Positions 26,740 through 34,727 are shown, counted from the first letter of the stretch. The stretch: 64,000 bases of DNA from Deltaproteobacteria bacterium (GCA_020444045.1 JAHLLS010000019.1:1-64000), one strand, 5' to 3'. Numbers and translations: made by a program. The notes: generated from the sequence alone by a model not told the origin.

Positions 26740-27572
26740 GCGCCCACCGGACAGGCAAATTCACAGGCTCGGCAGGAAACGGATATAAGATCGCCGGATT
26801 CGACTTCCCCTTTTTGTGGGATGGACTCATCCGGATAGATGCGCTTATCAGATTCCAGGGCGCAGGCATCACGATCGTATACGCCTTCCCTGGCGGGTAA
26901 TTCCACCATGCCGTAATTCATCGGGTCGAAGATTTTATTATCAAGCGCCTTTTGAGGGCAAATTTGGCGGCAGGGCATATCGCAAGTCAAGCATGGATCG
27001 AAATCAAGGGGGCCGGTCTCGGAAAGCTTTACCTGTAAGGCCAAGGCCCGTAACCGCACCCTCGGGCCATATTGGGGGGTGATCAGCAAGTTGTTTTTGC
27101 CAATGACCCCCAAACCGGCAAGAACTGCGGCATCTTTGAGACCGATGCCACCCTTGTCGATGCCGTAAGGGATCTGCCTGCTTTTTATTGACGTATTCTC
27201 TTCAAGCCATTTGATTACCTTATTGTTGATTCTGATTAACTGGAGGTTGCCCTCAGATCCTCCGCTCGAAGAGGACCGAAAGTAATCGAGAGCCGGTTTG
27301 TCTTCCGGATGATAGAGGGCGATAATCAGGAGGGTTTCCGCCCAGGTGGGCAGTTCAATCCCGCACTTGGCGATCGGCACCTCCTCCGGGGCGACGGCCT
27401 TGTCCGATTCCGAAAAGTCAATGACCTCATAGATGGGTAGTCGGGTGAGCAGTTTATGGGTAGGGGCCTGCTTCATAGACGAAACGGCCACAAATCCGGC
27501 CAGATCCGCGCCAGAATCCAAAGCCGTTTTTAAAATGGCCGAAGCCAGATGGTCATAACCATTCATACTCAT
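26736..27572 (-). CDS. QueG-like 4Fe-4S protein
   Basis: A 278-residue protein resembling the epoxyqueuosine reductase/reductive dehalogenase-like Fe-S group. The central part has the QueG-like segment DKGGIGLKDAAVLAGLGVIG followed by KNNLLITPQYGPRVRL. A 4Fe-4S motif CLTCDMPCRQICPQKAL follows, and a second is incomplete at the end (CRACEFACPVGA). Relatives bind cobalamin plus clusters, so it could be the reductive activator or redox partner of the adjacent MttB system (inference). It is not QueG itself: it lacks the HEAT-repeat end and ends early. Confidence 0.7.
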   Translation of the reverse strand: MSMNGYDHLASAILKTALDSGADLAGFVAVSSMKQAPTHKLLTRLPIYEVIDFSESDKAVAPEEVPIAKCGIELPTWAETLLIIALYHPEDKPALDYFRSSSSGGSEGNLQLIRINNKVIKWLEENTSIKSRQIPYGIDKGGIGLKDAAVLAGLGVIGKNNLLITPQYGPRVRLRALALQVKLSETGPLDFDPCLTCDMPCRQICPQKALDNKIFDPMNYGMVELPAREGVYDRDACALESDKRIYPDESIPQKGEVESGDLISVSCRACEFACPVGA

Positions 27573-28085
27573 TTCTTTCTTTGATCCTATCCGGGATTCG
27601 AACCTACAAGAGGGTGTTTTACCGCTTATAAATTTGCCGTAATAAGTTTACCGCCGCTATTCATAAAACGCTTTGAGAGAATATGGCCCGCGTAAAAATC
27701 AGCAATTCTTGCATTTGTTGATTTTTGCAAACATAACAAGACTGATATGAACTGGCACCTCTTTTATCGCTGTTAACATATGCTATTAATTCATGCCATA
27801 ACGATAATATTATGCGGAAAGCATCATTTTAACGGAAAATGTAAAATTGAAGCATTTATAAGGATATTTAAACATTCGCCTCTCTACTCGTCAATACCCG
27901 CGTTAAATCATATTCTTGGGTGATAAAAACCATTCATGGTAGATTTAAATTTCCTCTCTTCATACAGCTTTACGTGATTATTAGCGTCATTATGGTGCAG
28001 CACCATAATGACGAAAAACATTTATTGGCAAGGCCATCGAAAGTTTTATTTTTTGGCTAAAGGTTGATGAACTCCTAAAAAGACG
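27573..28085. other. AT-rich intergenic region upstream of the methyltransferase operon
   Basis: About 510 bases, clearly AT-richer than the flanks, with no plausible gene. At 27594-27604 the sequence GGATTCGAACC is the complement of a tRNA T-arm, but the flanking stem does not pair, so no tRNA gene is present. A long palindrome lies at 27985-28013. Minus-strand promoters for the operon probably lie near 27620-27700 but no convincing -35/-10 pair was found. Confidence 0.6.
27985..28013. repeat. 29-bp perfect palindrome (14-bp arms)
   Basis: CGTCATTATGGTGC, a single A, then GCACCATAATGACG. The arms are exact reverse complements. It has no adjacent T tract, so it does not look like a terminator; an operator or cruciform-type recognition site is more likely. 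Confidence 0.8.
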
Positions 28086-28105
28086 ATGTCTGGGCGGCAT
28101 TGTCT

Positions 28106-28240
28106 AATGTTTAGAGTGCGTCGTGCAAAGTCCGAAGAAAGAGAGGTGCCGATTGTACGTCGCAATAATGAGGAATACCGCAATCGCGGCAGCTGGAGGC
28201 GCGCAATACTGGACTTTTACAGTTTACGAAACTTTCAAAG
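28106..28240 (+). repeat. Dispersed repeat, copy B
   Basis: Plus-strand relative of copy A (minus strand of 11352-11470). The core reads as EEREVPIVRRNNEEY, against EERGLPIVRRSDEGY in copy A. It ends next to a pseudogene and close to the AT-rich region. Confidence 0.55.
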
Positions 28241-28597
28241 TCACTTGAGAATACTCCCGGCATCAGAAATATTCTCAAGGTCAGCTTCCCGTGCAAACCG
28301 ATCTTCCACTATGCCGGTGGTGTCGTTGCGGTCGATCAATTTATACTGGACCATGAGATCGGCCAGCAACTGGATTTCGGAGGATTGCGGGACGGAGCGC
28401 TGGTAGTCGATGCGGGCTTTGGGGGTGGTAAGTGCATAGCGAATCAGGTCCGGCGGCTGGTTCCAGTAGCGGGAGGCGATGTCGGCGGCTTCGCCGGGGT
28501 GTTGTTCAGCCCATAGGCCCGAGCGCATGGCGGTCTGCACCAGCTGGCGGACGGCCTCGAGGCGATCGTCGATATAGACGATGCGAACATTTTCATT
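28241..28597 (-). pseudogene. 5'-truncated ABC substrate-binding protein (NitT/TauT type)
   Basis: The C-terminal part of a nitrate/sulfonate/taurine-type periplasmic binding protein: AADIASRYWNQPPDLIRYAL followed by a helix ending in LADLMVQYKLID. The reading frame is open only from 28597, directly after a TAA at 28598-28600, and lacks signal peptide and binding lobes. No transporter permease or ATPase gene is nearby, so this is a remnant. A GTG at 28540 could start a 99-residue peptide, but I see no reason to think it is functional. Confidence 0.75.
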
Positions 28598-28638
28598 TTA
28601 TTGGCGGCGCATTTTTCATACGAACGATCGACCGTCGG

Positions 28639-28676
28639 AAAAGGCGATGCCCCACTCCTTCAGAAGGGGCATCGCC
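28639..28676 (-). terminator. Rho-independent terminator of the coo operon
   Basis: Perfect 11-bp stem GGCGATGCCCC/GGGGCATCGCC (28643-28676) with a 12-base loop; on the minus strand it is followed by TTTT (28639-28642). It lies nine bases after the stop of the oxidoreductase gene. Confidence 0.85.
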
Positions 28677-28684
28677 TCGGGGGG

Positions 28685-29935
28685 TTAGCGCATGAAATGG
28701 CCATAGTGCAAGGTGTGGTCGATGATCGGGCGCTTGAACCGGGCCACGTCCATCTTCTCGCGGATCACATAACGGTAGAGCCCGGCGTTGGTGATGTCGC
28801 CGATCAAAACCGCTCCTATCAGCCGCGTTCCGGTTGCATCGAAGACCAGTTTGCGGAAAGTGCTGGCCGTCGTTTTCTGGTGAACCTCACAGTCTTTGCC
28901 CGTGGTGTGCACCACGCCCATGGCGACAAAGGGCTCGTCGGCCACCTGGGTGGCGTTCAGGATGCCGAAGGTGCCGGTATAGACCGTCTTGACCCCCGCC
29001 ATGTTCAGGCCGGCGCAGCGGCCCATTTCCACGGCGTTGGTCCACAGGGCCGTCATGATGGGGGTGCCCGATATCGGTTCGTGCGTCACGGCTACATCGC
29101 CAGCCGTGTAGGTGTCCGGCAGGCTGGCGCCAGTATAGCGGTCGGCCACGATGCCCCCGTCCACCGCCACGCCACTGCCCGTCAGGAACTCCACGTTGGG
29201 ACGCACCCCTTTGCCGATGCAGACCATCTGGCAGGCCAGCGTGCTGCCGTTGTCCAGGGCCGCCCCGGTTACCCCTGAGGCATCGGCCATGATCCCGGTG
29301 GCCGCCACTCCCGTCATGATGGCCAGGCCGGCCTTGTCCAAAGCCTTGCGGATCAGGGTGGCGTCCCCGGGCTCCATGAGCTGGCTGAGCACCTCGGGAG
29401 AATAGATCACCAGGGTCACTTTCACCCCCTGCTCCAGCAGGGCAAAGGCGGCCTTGAGGTTCAGCAGGCCACCGCCGAGCATGACGGCGTGTTCGGTCTG
29501 GTGGAGCCGCGCTGCCATGCGGCGCGCATCGGCCAGGGTCCTGAGGGCAAAGACCCCTTCGGCGTCGGTGCCTTCGATATCCGGCGGCACATAGGGCCGG
29601 CTGCCCGTGGTGAACAAAACTTTTTCATAGCCGTGATGTGTGCCGTCTTCCAGAGAAACACAGTGGGCAAGGGGATCGACCGAGGCCACCCGTGCCCCGG
29701 TCTGAACGACGATGTTTGCGCCGGTGTAGGGGCCGCAGCCGGTCATGGCCATCTCGGCGGGCGTCTTTTTACCCGCCACCAGAAAGGGAATCAAAGGCCG
29801 GAAGTAGGGGGCATCCGGTTCTCCGGACAACACGGTGATCGTTCCCCGGGGATCTTGTTCCCGGATGGCGTGGGCCGCGGCCATACCGGCCGCGCTGCCG
29901 CCCACGATGAGGTATTGGCTCTGCTGTTGGTTCAC
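28685..29935 (-). CDS. FAD-dependent NAD(P)/ferredoxin oxidoreductase of the CODH module
   Basis: A 416-residue pyridine nucleotide-disulfide oxidoreductase of the NADH oxidase/rubredoxin-NAD reductase type. It has the FAD-binding YLIVGGSAAGMAAAHAIREQ, the NAD-binding AVMLGGGLLNLKAAFALLEQ and the second FAD motif TYTAGDVAVT. In CooS-CooF-FNOR modules this protein takes electrons from CO via CooF and reduces NAD(P)+. The start is GTG 29935, with AAGGAGG nine bases upstream and one base from the cooF stop; upstream codons in this frame are not family-like. Confidence 0.88.
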   Translation of the reverse strand: MNQQQSQYLIVGGSAAGMAAAHAIREQDPRGTITVLSGEPDAPYFRPLIPFLVAGKKTPAEMAMTGCGPYTGANIVVQTGARVASVDPLAHCVSLEDGTHHGYEKVLFTTGSRPYVPPDIEGTDAEGVFALRTLADARRMAARLHQTEHAVMLGGGLLNLKAAFALLEQGVKVTLVIYSPEVLSQLMEPGDATLIRKALDKAGLAIMTGVAATGIMADASGVTGAALDNGSTLACQMVCIGKGVRPNVEFLTGSGVAVDGGIVADRYTGASLPDTYTAGDVAVTHEPISGTPIMTALWTNAVEMGRCAGLNMAGVKTVYTGTFGILNATQVADEPFVAMGVVHTTGKDCEVHQKTTASTFRKLVFDATGTRLIGAVLIGDITNAGLYRYVIREKMDVARFKRPIIDHTLHYGHFMR

Positions 29936-29936
29936 A

Positions 29937-30443
29937 TCAACCTCCTTCCGCTTTGAGGAGCTCCCGGGAGGCGTGTTGACGGACGGCCCCGGAATAGGCC
30001 GGGACGGTTTGGTAAACCAGTGCGCCGGTGGGGCAGGCACTCACGCATGCCGGGACATCACGGTCTGGGCAGCGGTCACAGCGCACCGCCTTGTGCTCCT
30101 CCAGATGGCGGCCGATGACCCCGTAGGGACAGACCATTACACAGGTCCAGCAGCCGATGCACTTGTCCGTGTTGGTGCGGACGACGCCATCGGCATCCCG
30201 ACGGATGGCGCCGCTGATACAGGCATACATGCAAGGGGCATCCTCGCAGTGCCGGCAGACCAGGGGCACCTTATTGTCCGGGGGGACCCATTCTACATAG
30301 AGGCGACTTTTGGGACGCGGATTTTCAGCGATGGCGCCGAAAAGGGATTTACTGGCGGAGTGCTCCACTGCACAGGCGTTAATACAGGAGCGGCATCCCA
30401 TGCAGCGGTCCGTTTTAACAAATATTTCCTTGGGCTGTGACAT
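29937..30443 (-). CDS. cooF: CooF-like polyferredoxin
   Basis: A 168-residue ferredoxin-like electron carrier with four 4Fe-4S cluster motifs: CMGCRSCINAC, CRHCEDAPCMYAC, CIGCWTCVMVC and CDRCPDRDVPACVSAC. That arrangement is that of CooF and DmsB/HycB-type subunits. It links the CO dehydrogenase (upstream, cooS) to the flavoprotein (downstream). ATG 30443 follows AAGGAGA; the longer frame to 30506 adds an unrelated start. No hydrogenase genes adjoin, so NAD(P) is the likely electron sink. Confidence 0.9.
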   Translation of the reverse strand: MSQPKEIFVKTDRCMGCRSCINACAVEHSASKSLFGAIAENPRPKSRLYVEWVPPDNKVPLVCRHCEDAPCMYACISGAIRRDADGVVRTNTDKCIGCWTCVMVCPYGVIGRHLEEHKAVRCDRCPDRDVPACVSACPTGALVYQTVPAYSGAVRQHASRELLKAEGG

Positions 30444-30527
30444 AAGCCTTCTCCTTATCATTTCTATGGTTTTAAACCTCACCCTGGGTGCCAGGGAGGG
30501 CAGCAAAACCTAAACGATGGGTCAGTC

Positions 30528-30618
30528 GGTTCCCGGTTCAAGATTGAAAACCTTACAGCCAATCTCGCGCAGGGTTCCGAACTTAATCCTCTGACCCTGA
30601 ACCTTTGAACCTGGAACC
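30528..30618. repeat. Imperfect inverted repeat between cooS and cooF
   Basis: GGTTCCCGGTTCAA at 30528-30541 and TTGAACCTGGAACC at 30605-30618 are complementary at 13 of 14 positions, separated by 63 bases. It fills the only sizeable gap inside the coo operon. Confidence 0.55.
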
Positions 30619-30626
30619 ATCCATCT

Positions 30627-32507
30627 TTAAATACCCAGCGCCTGGCGTTTTTTATCGATATGGGCAATCATCAGGCCGGCACCTTTCACCGGGTCGGTCT
30701 CCACGGCAAAGGTGGCCCCCACGACATCGTTGGCGGCCCGGGTCAATACGTCGGTGACGACCGGGCTGCCCAGGACCGGCGGCACGGTGCCCAGAACCGT
30801 GAAAATCCCCGATGAAACGACGTAGGCCCCGATGCTCACCGCCTTTTCGCTCATCCACTCCGGCGCGGCACCGGCCACCGGCAGATCGCTGATATCGACG
30901 CCCAAGGCATTGGCCACGGCGGCGCAGACCACCAGGATGCGGCTGATGTCGACGCAGGAGCCCATGTGCAGCACCGGCGGTATTCCCAGCGCCTGGCAAA
31001 CGCCCTTCAATCCGTCGCCGGCTTCTTCGGCGGCTTCGGGCAGCATCAGGCCCACTTTGGCAGTGGCAATGGCGTTGCAGCCCGTGTTGACCACCAGCAC
31101 ATCGTTTTTAATCAGTTCCCGCACCAGTTCCACATGCCCTTCGTCGTGTTTGATCTTGGGGTTGTTGCAGCCCACCACCCCGGCGATACCCTTGATGGCG
31201 CCGGACTTGATGGCGTCCAGCAAAGGATCGAGTGTGCCCCCTAAGGCCTTGATGATGGCTTCGGCGCTGAACCCTACCATACAGGCGGTTTTTTCTTTAG
31301 GGATGAAGACTTTCTCAGGTACCCGTTGGCCGTAGTTTTCCACGGCCGCGCCCACGATCTCCTTGGCGATGGCCAGGGCGTTTTCTTCATTGAACTGCAT
31401 ATGCACGGCGCCCGGAAATTTGGCTTTGTAAGAGGTGGAGATGAACTTCGTGTGGAAGCATTCGCACAGGTCGCCGAGAGCCGGCATGATGCATTGCACG
31501 TCTACGATCATGGCGTCCACGGCACCGGTGATGATGGCCAGCTCCTGCTGCATGAAATTCCCGGCCAGGGGAATGCCGTGGCGCATGATGATTTCGTTGC
31601 CCGTGCAGCACATGCCCACGACGTTGATGCCCTTGGCGCCAGTGGCTTCCGCCTTGGCCACCAATCCCGGATCGCCGGCCGCCGCCAGGATCATCTCCGA
31701 GAGAACCGGCTCGTGGCCATGAGCGACGATGTTGACATGGTCTTCCTTCAGCACTCCCAGGTTGGCTTCGGAGCGCACCGGTTCTGGCGTGCCAAAGAGG
31801 ACGTCGGACAGTTCGGTGGCAACCATGGAGCCGCCCCATCCGTCAGCGATGGAGGCCTTGAGGCCCTGCAGGATCAGGTTGACCGGATCGTTGTCCACGC
31901 CGATGTGGGTGCGGTGCATGATCTCCACGATCTCGCGGTCGATGCCGCGTGGGTCGATACCCATCTTCTGCCACTGGTCCACCCGTTTTTGCGGCGCCCG
32001 GCGGGTAAACTGGAGAAAGCCCTCCTGCTTGCCGAACTCGGCGTAGACCGCATTGGCCAGTTCCAAGGCAATAGCATCCTTGCCGCGGCCTTCGGTGGCG
32101 ATGCCGTATTCCGCCGCCAGGGCCGACAGTTTGGCTTCATCCTTAATCGCGTAGCCGCCGCTCTTGCCCTCGGCGGTCAGCAGCAGCGTGTGGGCCAGGT
32201 CGCGGCCGTGGTCGGAATGGGCAGCAGCGCCGCCGGCGATCATGCGAATCAAATTGCGGGCCACGATAATGTCAGCCGTGGCGCCGCAGATTCCCCGCTG
32301 GGGCCCCTCGTCTTCAAAGGGGCTGATGCGGCAGGGGCCCATGTTGCAGTTGCGGCAACAGACCCCCAGTTCCCCGAAGGCGCATTCGGGCAGCATTTTT
32401 TCATAGCGGTCCCAGACGGTCTCAATGCCGAGTTGCTCTGCCCGGTCCAGCATCTGGTGGACTGTGGGGTCGATGCTTTTTTCCAAAATTTTGTCGCTGA
32501 AAGCCAT
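30627..32507 (-). CDS. cooS: Ni-Fe carbon monoxide dehydrogenase, catalytic subunit
   Basis: A 626-residue monofunctional CO dehydrogenase, oxidising CO to CO2 in the cytoplasm. The N-terminal cluster ligands are GVCCRNCNMGPCRISPF and GICGATADIIVARN. C-cluster (Ni-4Fe-5S) ligands are all visible: HGHEP, GMCCTGNE, VDVQCIMP, GVVGCNN, NTGCNAIA and MGSCVDISR. No acetyl-CoA synthase gene is present in the window, so this is a CooS-type module. AGGAGGG precedes the ATG. A terminator and a palindrome lie upstream (see findings). Confidence 0.96.
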   Translation of the reverse strand: MAFSDKILEKSIDPTVHQMLDRAEQLGIETVWDRYEKMLPECAFGELGVCCRNCNMGPCRISPFEDEGPQRGICGATADIIVARNLIRMIAGGAAAHSDHGRDLAHTLLLTAEGKSGGYAIKDEAKLSALAAEYGIATEGRGKDAIALELANAVYAEFGKQEGFLQFTRRAPQKRVDQWQKMGIDPRGIDREIVEIMHRTHIGVDNDPVNLILQGLKASIADGWGGSMVATELSDVLFGTPEPVRSEANLGVLKEDHVNIVAHGHEPVLSEMILAAAGDPGLVAKAEATGAKGINVVGMCCTGNEIIMRHGIPLAGNFMQQELAIITGAVDAMIVDVQCIMPALGDLCECFHTKFISTSYKAKFPGAVHMQFNEENALAIAKEIVGAAVENYGQRVPEKVFIPKEKTACMVGFSAEAIIKALGGTLDPLLDAIKSGAIKGIAGVVGCNNPKIKHDEGHVELVRELIKNDVLVVNTGCNAIATAKVGLMLPEAAEEAGDGLKGVCQALGIPPVLHMGSCVDISRILVVCAAVANALGVDISDLPVAGAAPEWMSEKAVSIGAYVVSSGIFTVLGTVPPVLGSPVVTDVLTRAANDVVGATFAVETDPVKGAGLMIAHIDKKRQALGI

Positions 32508-32678
32508 CTTGTCGCCCTCCTGATTTAGTGGTGAAACGCCCTATGTAAACACGCTGGAAGGTGGTCTGTGAATGAGAAGGGGTAATCCGGATGAAACGAT
32601 TCGATTCGTTCAGACCCATCCGTGAACACGTACTTTGCCGAATGTCGGCCCATTGACCCTACTTCAGGGTGTGTTGCC
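32508..32678. other. Leader region between the attenuator-like terminator and cooS
   Basis: Upstream of cooS on the minus strand. Apart from the ribosome binding site AGGAGGG near 32515, I see no convincing gene or strong second promoter here. Confidence 0.5.
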
Positions 32679-32725
32679 AAAAAAAAGCCGGTACGGCCCT
32701 GATCGGGGGGCCGCCCGGCATTTTT
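32679..32725 (-). terminator. Intrinsic terminator in the coo leader
   Basis: A strong hairpin: GCCGG (32687-32691) pairs with CCGGC (32715-32719), and CGGCCC (32694-32699) with GGGCCG (32708-32713). On the minus strand it is followed by a run of eight T (32679-32686). On the plus strand it also ends in five T, so it could be bidirectional. It stands between the candidate coo promoter and cooS, 172 bases before the start codon. Confidence 0.75.
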
Positions 32726-32796
32726 CATCGACAATGGTCAATCCACGTTCCATCATCAGACTGTCAGTCGCAGCCGCCCGGGCCGCGTCCCTTCCA

Positions 32797-32825
32797 ATAC
32801 AAGTGGAATATGGCGTACGTGTCAA
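32797..32825 (-). promoter_or_regulatory. Candidate promoter upstream of cooS
   Basis: Minus strand TTGACA (32820-32825), 17-base spacer, TTGTAT (32797-32802). It sits right next to the palindrome at 32831-32851, and the hairpin terminator is about 70 to 110 bases downstream of the expected start. Confidence 0.6.
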
Positions 32826-32830
32826 TTATG

Positions 32831-32851
32831 ATATTATTCTCAAAATAATAT
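32831..32851. promoter_or_regulatory. 21-bp palindromic candidate operator
   Basis: ATATTATT, five bases, AATAATAT: perfect 8-bp arms directly upstream of the candidate coo -35 box. The centre is about 50 bases upstream of the expected transcription start, a place where an activator would bind. The region 32852-33149 to the right holds no further gene. Confidence 0.6.
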
Positions 32852-33149
32852 AGGCGTTGCCACCCGGAAGTCAAGCCCAAATGTTGCCGGGTTGCCGGTT
32901 GCTGTAAACAGAGAAATGATTATTGGGCAACGACCGCCGGTCGCGGCCAATCCACGGTGTATTTACCCAAGCGGCAGCTGTTTCGGTATTGGTCGGTCGG
33001 TTCAATGGATAGGGCTAGGACGAAGCTTGAAGTGCCCTGCAAAATAACATACAAGAAAAGCCACCGTCGGTTTGTGTTACCAGCGGCTGCCGGTCAACCG
33101 GATGACGTCGATAGAACCATTGCTAATGATTAACACGTAGGGGATCTTT

Positions 33150-34079
33150 ATGGGGATTTCGTCACCCGATCTTACAACGCATATTGCCGGGATGACATTG
33201 CAAAATCCGGTCATGACCGCTTCCGGCACATTTGGGTATGGTGGCGAATTCCGTGAATTGGTGGATCTCCGCCGCTTGGGGGCGATTATCGTCAAAGGGC
33301 TGTCGCTCCAGCCGGCCGCCGGAAATCCCCCCCCGCGGATTGTCGAAACACCCTGCGGCATGCTGAACGCTATCGGTTTGGAGAACATCGGCATCACCGA
33401 ATTTCGGGCAACCCGCCTGAAATTTCTGCGCAAGCTAGGCGTTCCCATCATTGTAAACATCTACGGGCAGGATCAAGCGGATTATGTCGCCCTGGCTGAA
33501 ATCGTCGACGATGAGCCCGCTATCGCGGCTATCGAAGTGAATATCTCCTGTCCCAACGTCAAGGCCGGCGGCATCGCTTTCGGAGTGGACCCGGCGGCGG
33601 CGGCCGCCCTGACGCGGCAGATTCGCGCTGTCACGACCAAGCCACTGATCCTCAAATTGTCGCCCAACGTGACCGATATCACGGATATTGCCAGGGCGGT
33701 GGAAGCCGAGGGGGCCGATGCGGTTTCGCTGATCAATACCATTACCGGCATGGCGATCGATATCGCTGCGCGGCGCCCCAAGCTGGCCAACATCACGGGG
33801 GGGCTTTCCGGACCTGCCATTCGACCGGTGGCGGTGCGCATGGTATGGCAGGTGGCCCAGGTGGTATCGATTCCGGTGATCGGCATCGGGGGCATCATGA
33901 ACGGGCGTGATGCCTTGGAGTTCATGATCGCCGGTGCGTCCGCCGTCCAGGTCGGAACGGCCAATTTCGTCAATCCCCGGGCCACCATGGACATTATTGA
34001 CGACATTCATAATTTCATGCAACAGCAGGACATACCGCAGTTAAACGATCTGGTGGGGAGCCTGGTGCTGCCATCGTGA
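33150..34079 (+). CDS. pyrD: Dihydroorotate dehydrogenase (class 1B catalytic subunit)
   Basis: A 309-residue FMN-binding TIM barrel making orotate in pyrimidine synthesis. It begins with DLTTHIAGMTLQNPVMTASG, has the class 1 active-site region EVNISCPNVKAGG with the catalytic cysteine, and ends with GIGGIMNGRDALEFMIAGAS. Class 1B enzymes pair with an Fe-S flavoprotein PyrK; none is adjacent here, which is unusual for this class, and pyrK must be elsewhere or lost. The start ATG follows AGGGGATCTTT. Confidence 0.93.
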   Translation: MGISSPDLTTHIAGMTLQNPVMTASGTFGYGGEFRELVDLRRLGAIIVKGLSLQPAAGNPPPRIVETPCGMLNAIGLENIGITEFRATRLKFLRKLGVPIIVNIYGQDQADYVALAEIVDDEPAIAAIEVNISCPNVKAGGIAFGVDPAAAAALTRQIRAVTTKPLILKLSPNVTDITDIARAVEAEGADAVSLINTITGMAIDIAARRPKLANITGGLSGPAIRPVAVRMVWQVAQVVSIPVIGIGGIMNGRDALEFMIAGASAVQVGTANFVNPRATMDIIDDIHNFMQQQDIPQLNDLVGSLVLPS

Positions 34080-34165
34080 TGACGCAGATGACAGGGCCTG
34101 GCACGCGCGATCAGAATACTTAGGATGCTCGCACCTTTTCCGCTGACGAATTGAAAGGAGAATCC

Positions 34166-34633
34166 ATGGAATTCAAAACGCTTGATGACATTTTAGAGTT
34201 TGCCATTTCCAAAGAGGTCGAAGCCCAGCAGTTTTATCTCAGCCTGTGCGAAGAAGAAACCATGTCCGGCAACCGCCAAATCTTCCAGGACTTCGCCAAG
34301 GAAGAAAAGAAGCATGTCGATCTGCTGCAGTCTCTCAAGACCGGTGGGGTGGTCGAGGGGGTCGATGACTATCAATTCAAATGGATCAAAGATATCAAGC
34401 GCAGCAATCTCGTGCTGGATATCGAGTACAAAAAAGGGATGAATTACCGGGACATCCTGATGCTGGCCATCAAGCGCGAGGAAAAAGCCCTGGCCCTCTA
34501 TAATGAGATGCAGGACCGGGCCGATACCGACGACAGCAAAAAAGTATTTAAAATTCTCTGCCAGGAAGAGGCCAAGCACAAACTGGCTCTGGAGTCCATG
34601 TACGACGACTACATGGCCGAGATGGGGGACTGA
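34166..34633 (+). CDS. Rubrerythrin/ferritin-like di-iron protein
   Basis: A 155-residue four-helix-bundle protein with two metal-ligand pairs: EVEAQQFY...EEKKH in the first half and REEKALALY...EEAKH in the second. No rubredoxin domain follows. Proteins of this kind reduce peroxide or bind iron in anaerobes. ATG 34166 is chosen because AAAGGAG precedes it; a start 15 bases earlier is possible. Confidence 0.85.
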   Translation: MEFKTLDDILEFAISKEVEAQQFYLSLCEEETMSGNRQIFQDFAKEEKKHVDLLQSLKTGGVVEGVDDYQFKWIKDIKRSNLVLDIEYKKGMNYRDILMLAIKREEKALALYNEMQDRADTDDSKKVFKILCQEEAKHKLALESMYDDYMAEMGD

Positions 34634-34688
34634 GTTTAACCCATTAGGGTGCCGAAGCAAACCGGATAGTGTTTCCCTTTCAGGGTTT

Positions 34689-34727
34689 TGCCGGCTGTCG
34701 GTCCTGCCAGTGGATCGGGAGTCGGCA
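34689..34727 (+). other. Strong hairpin between the rubrerythrin gene and a Cys-rich ORF
   Basis: TGCCGGCT (34689-34696) pairs with AGTCGGCA (34720-34727, one G-T pair) and continues as TCGGTCC/GGATCGG after one G-G mismatch, with a seven-base loop. There is no T tract after it. Upstream, AAACC...GGGTTT could extend the structure. Confidence 0.55.

Noticed and set aside
26736..27572. Epoxyqueuosine reductase queG
   Set aside because: The protein is shorter than QueG, lacks the HEAT-repeat C-terminus and is tied to an MttB operon, so only a family-level call is made.
31326..32528. Plus-strand frame of 400 codons
   Set aside because: Antisense shadow of cooS, which has all its metal ligands.
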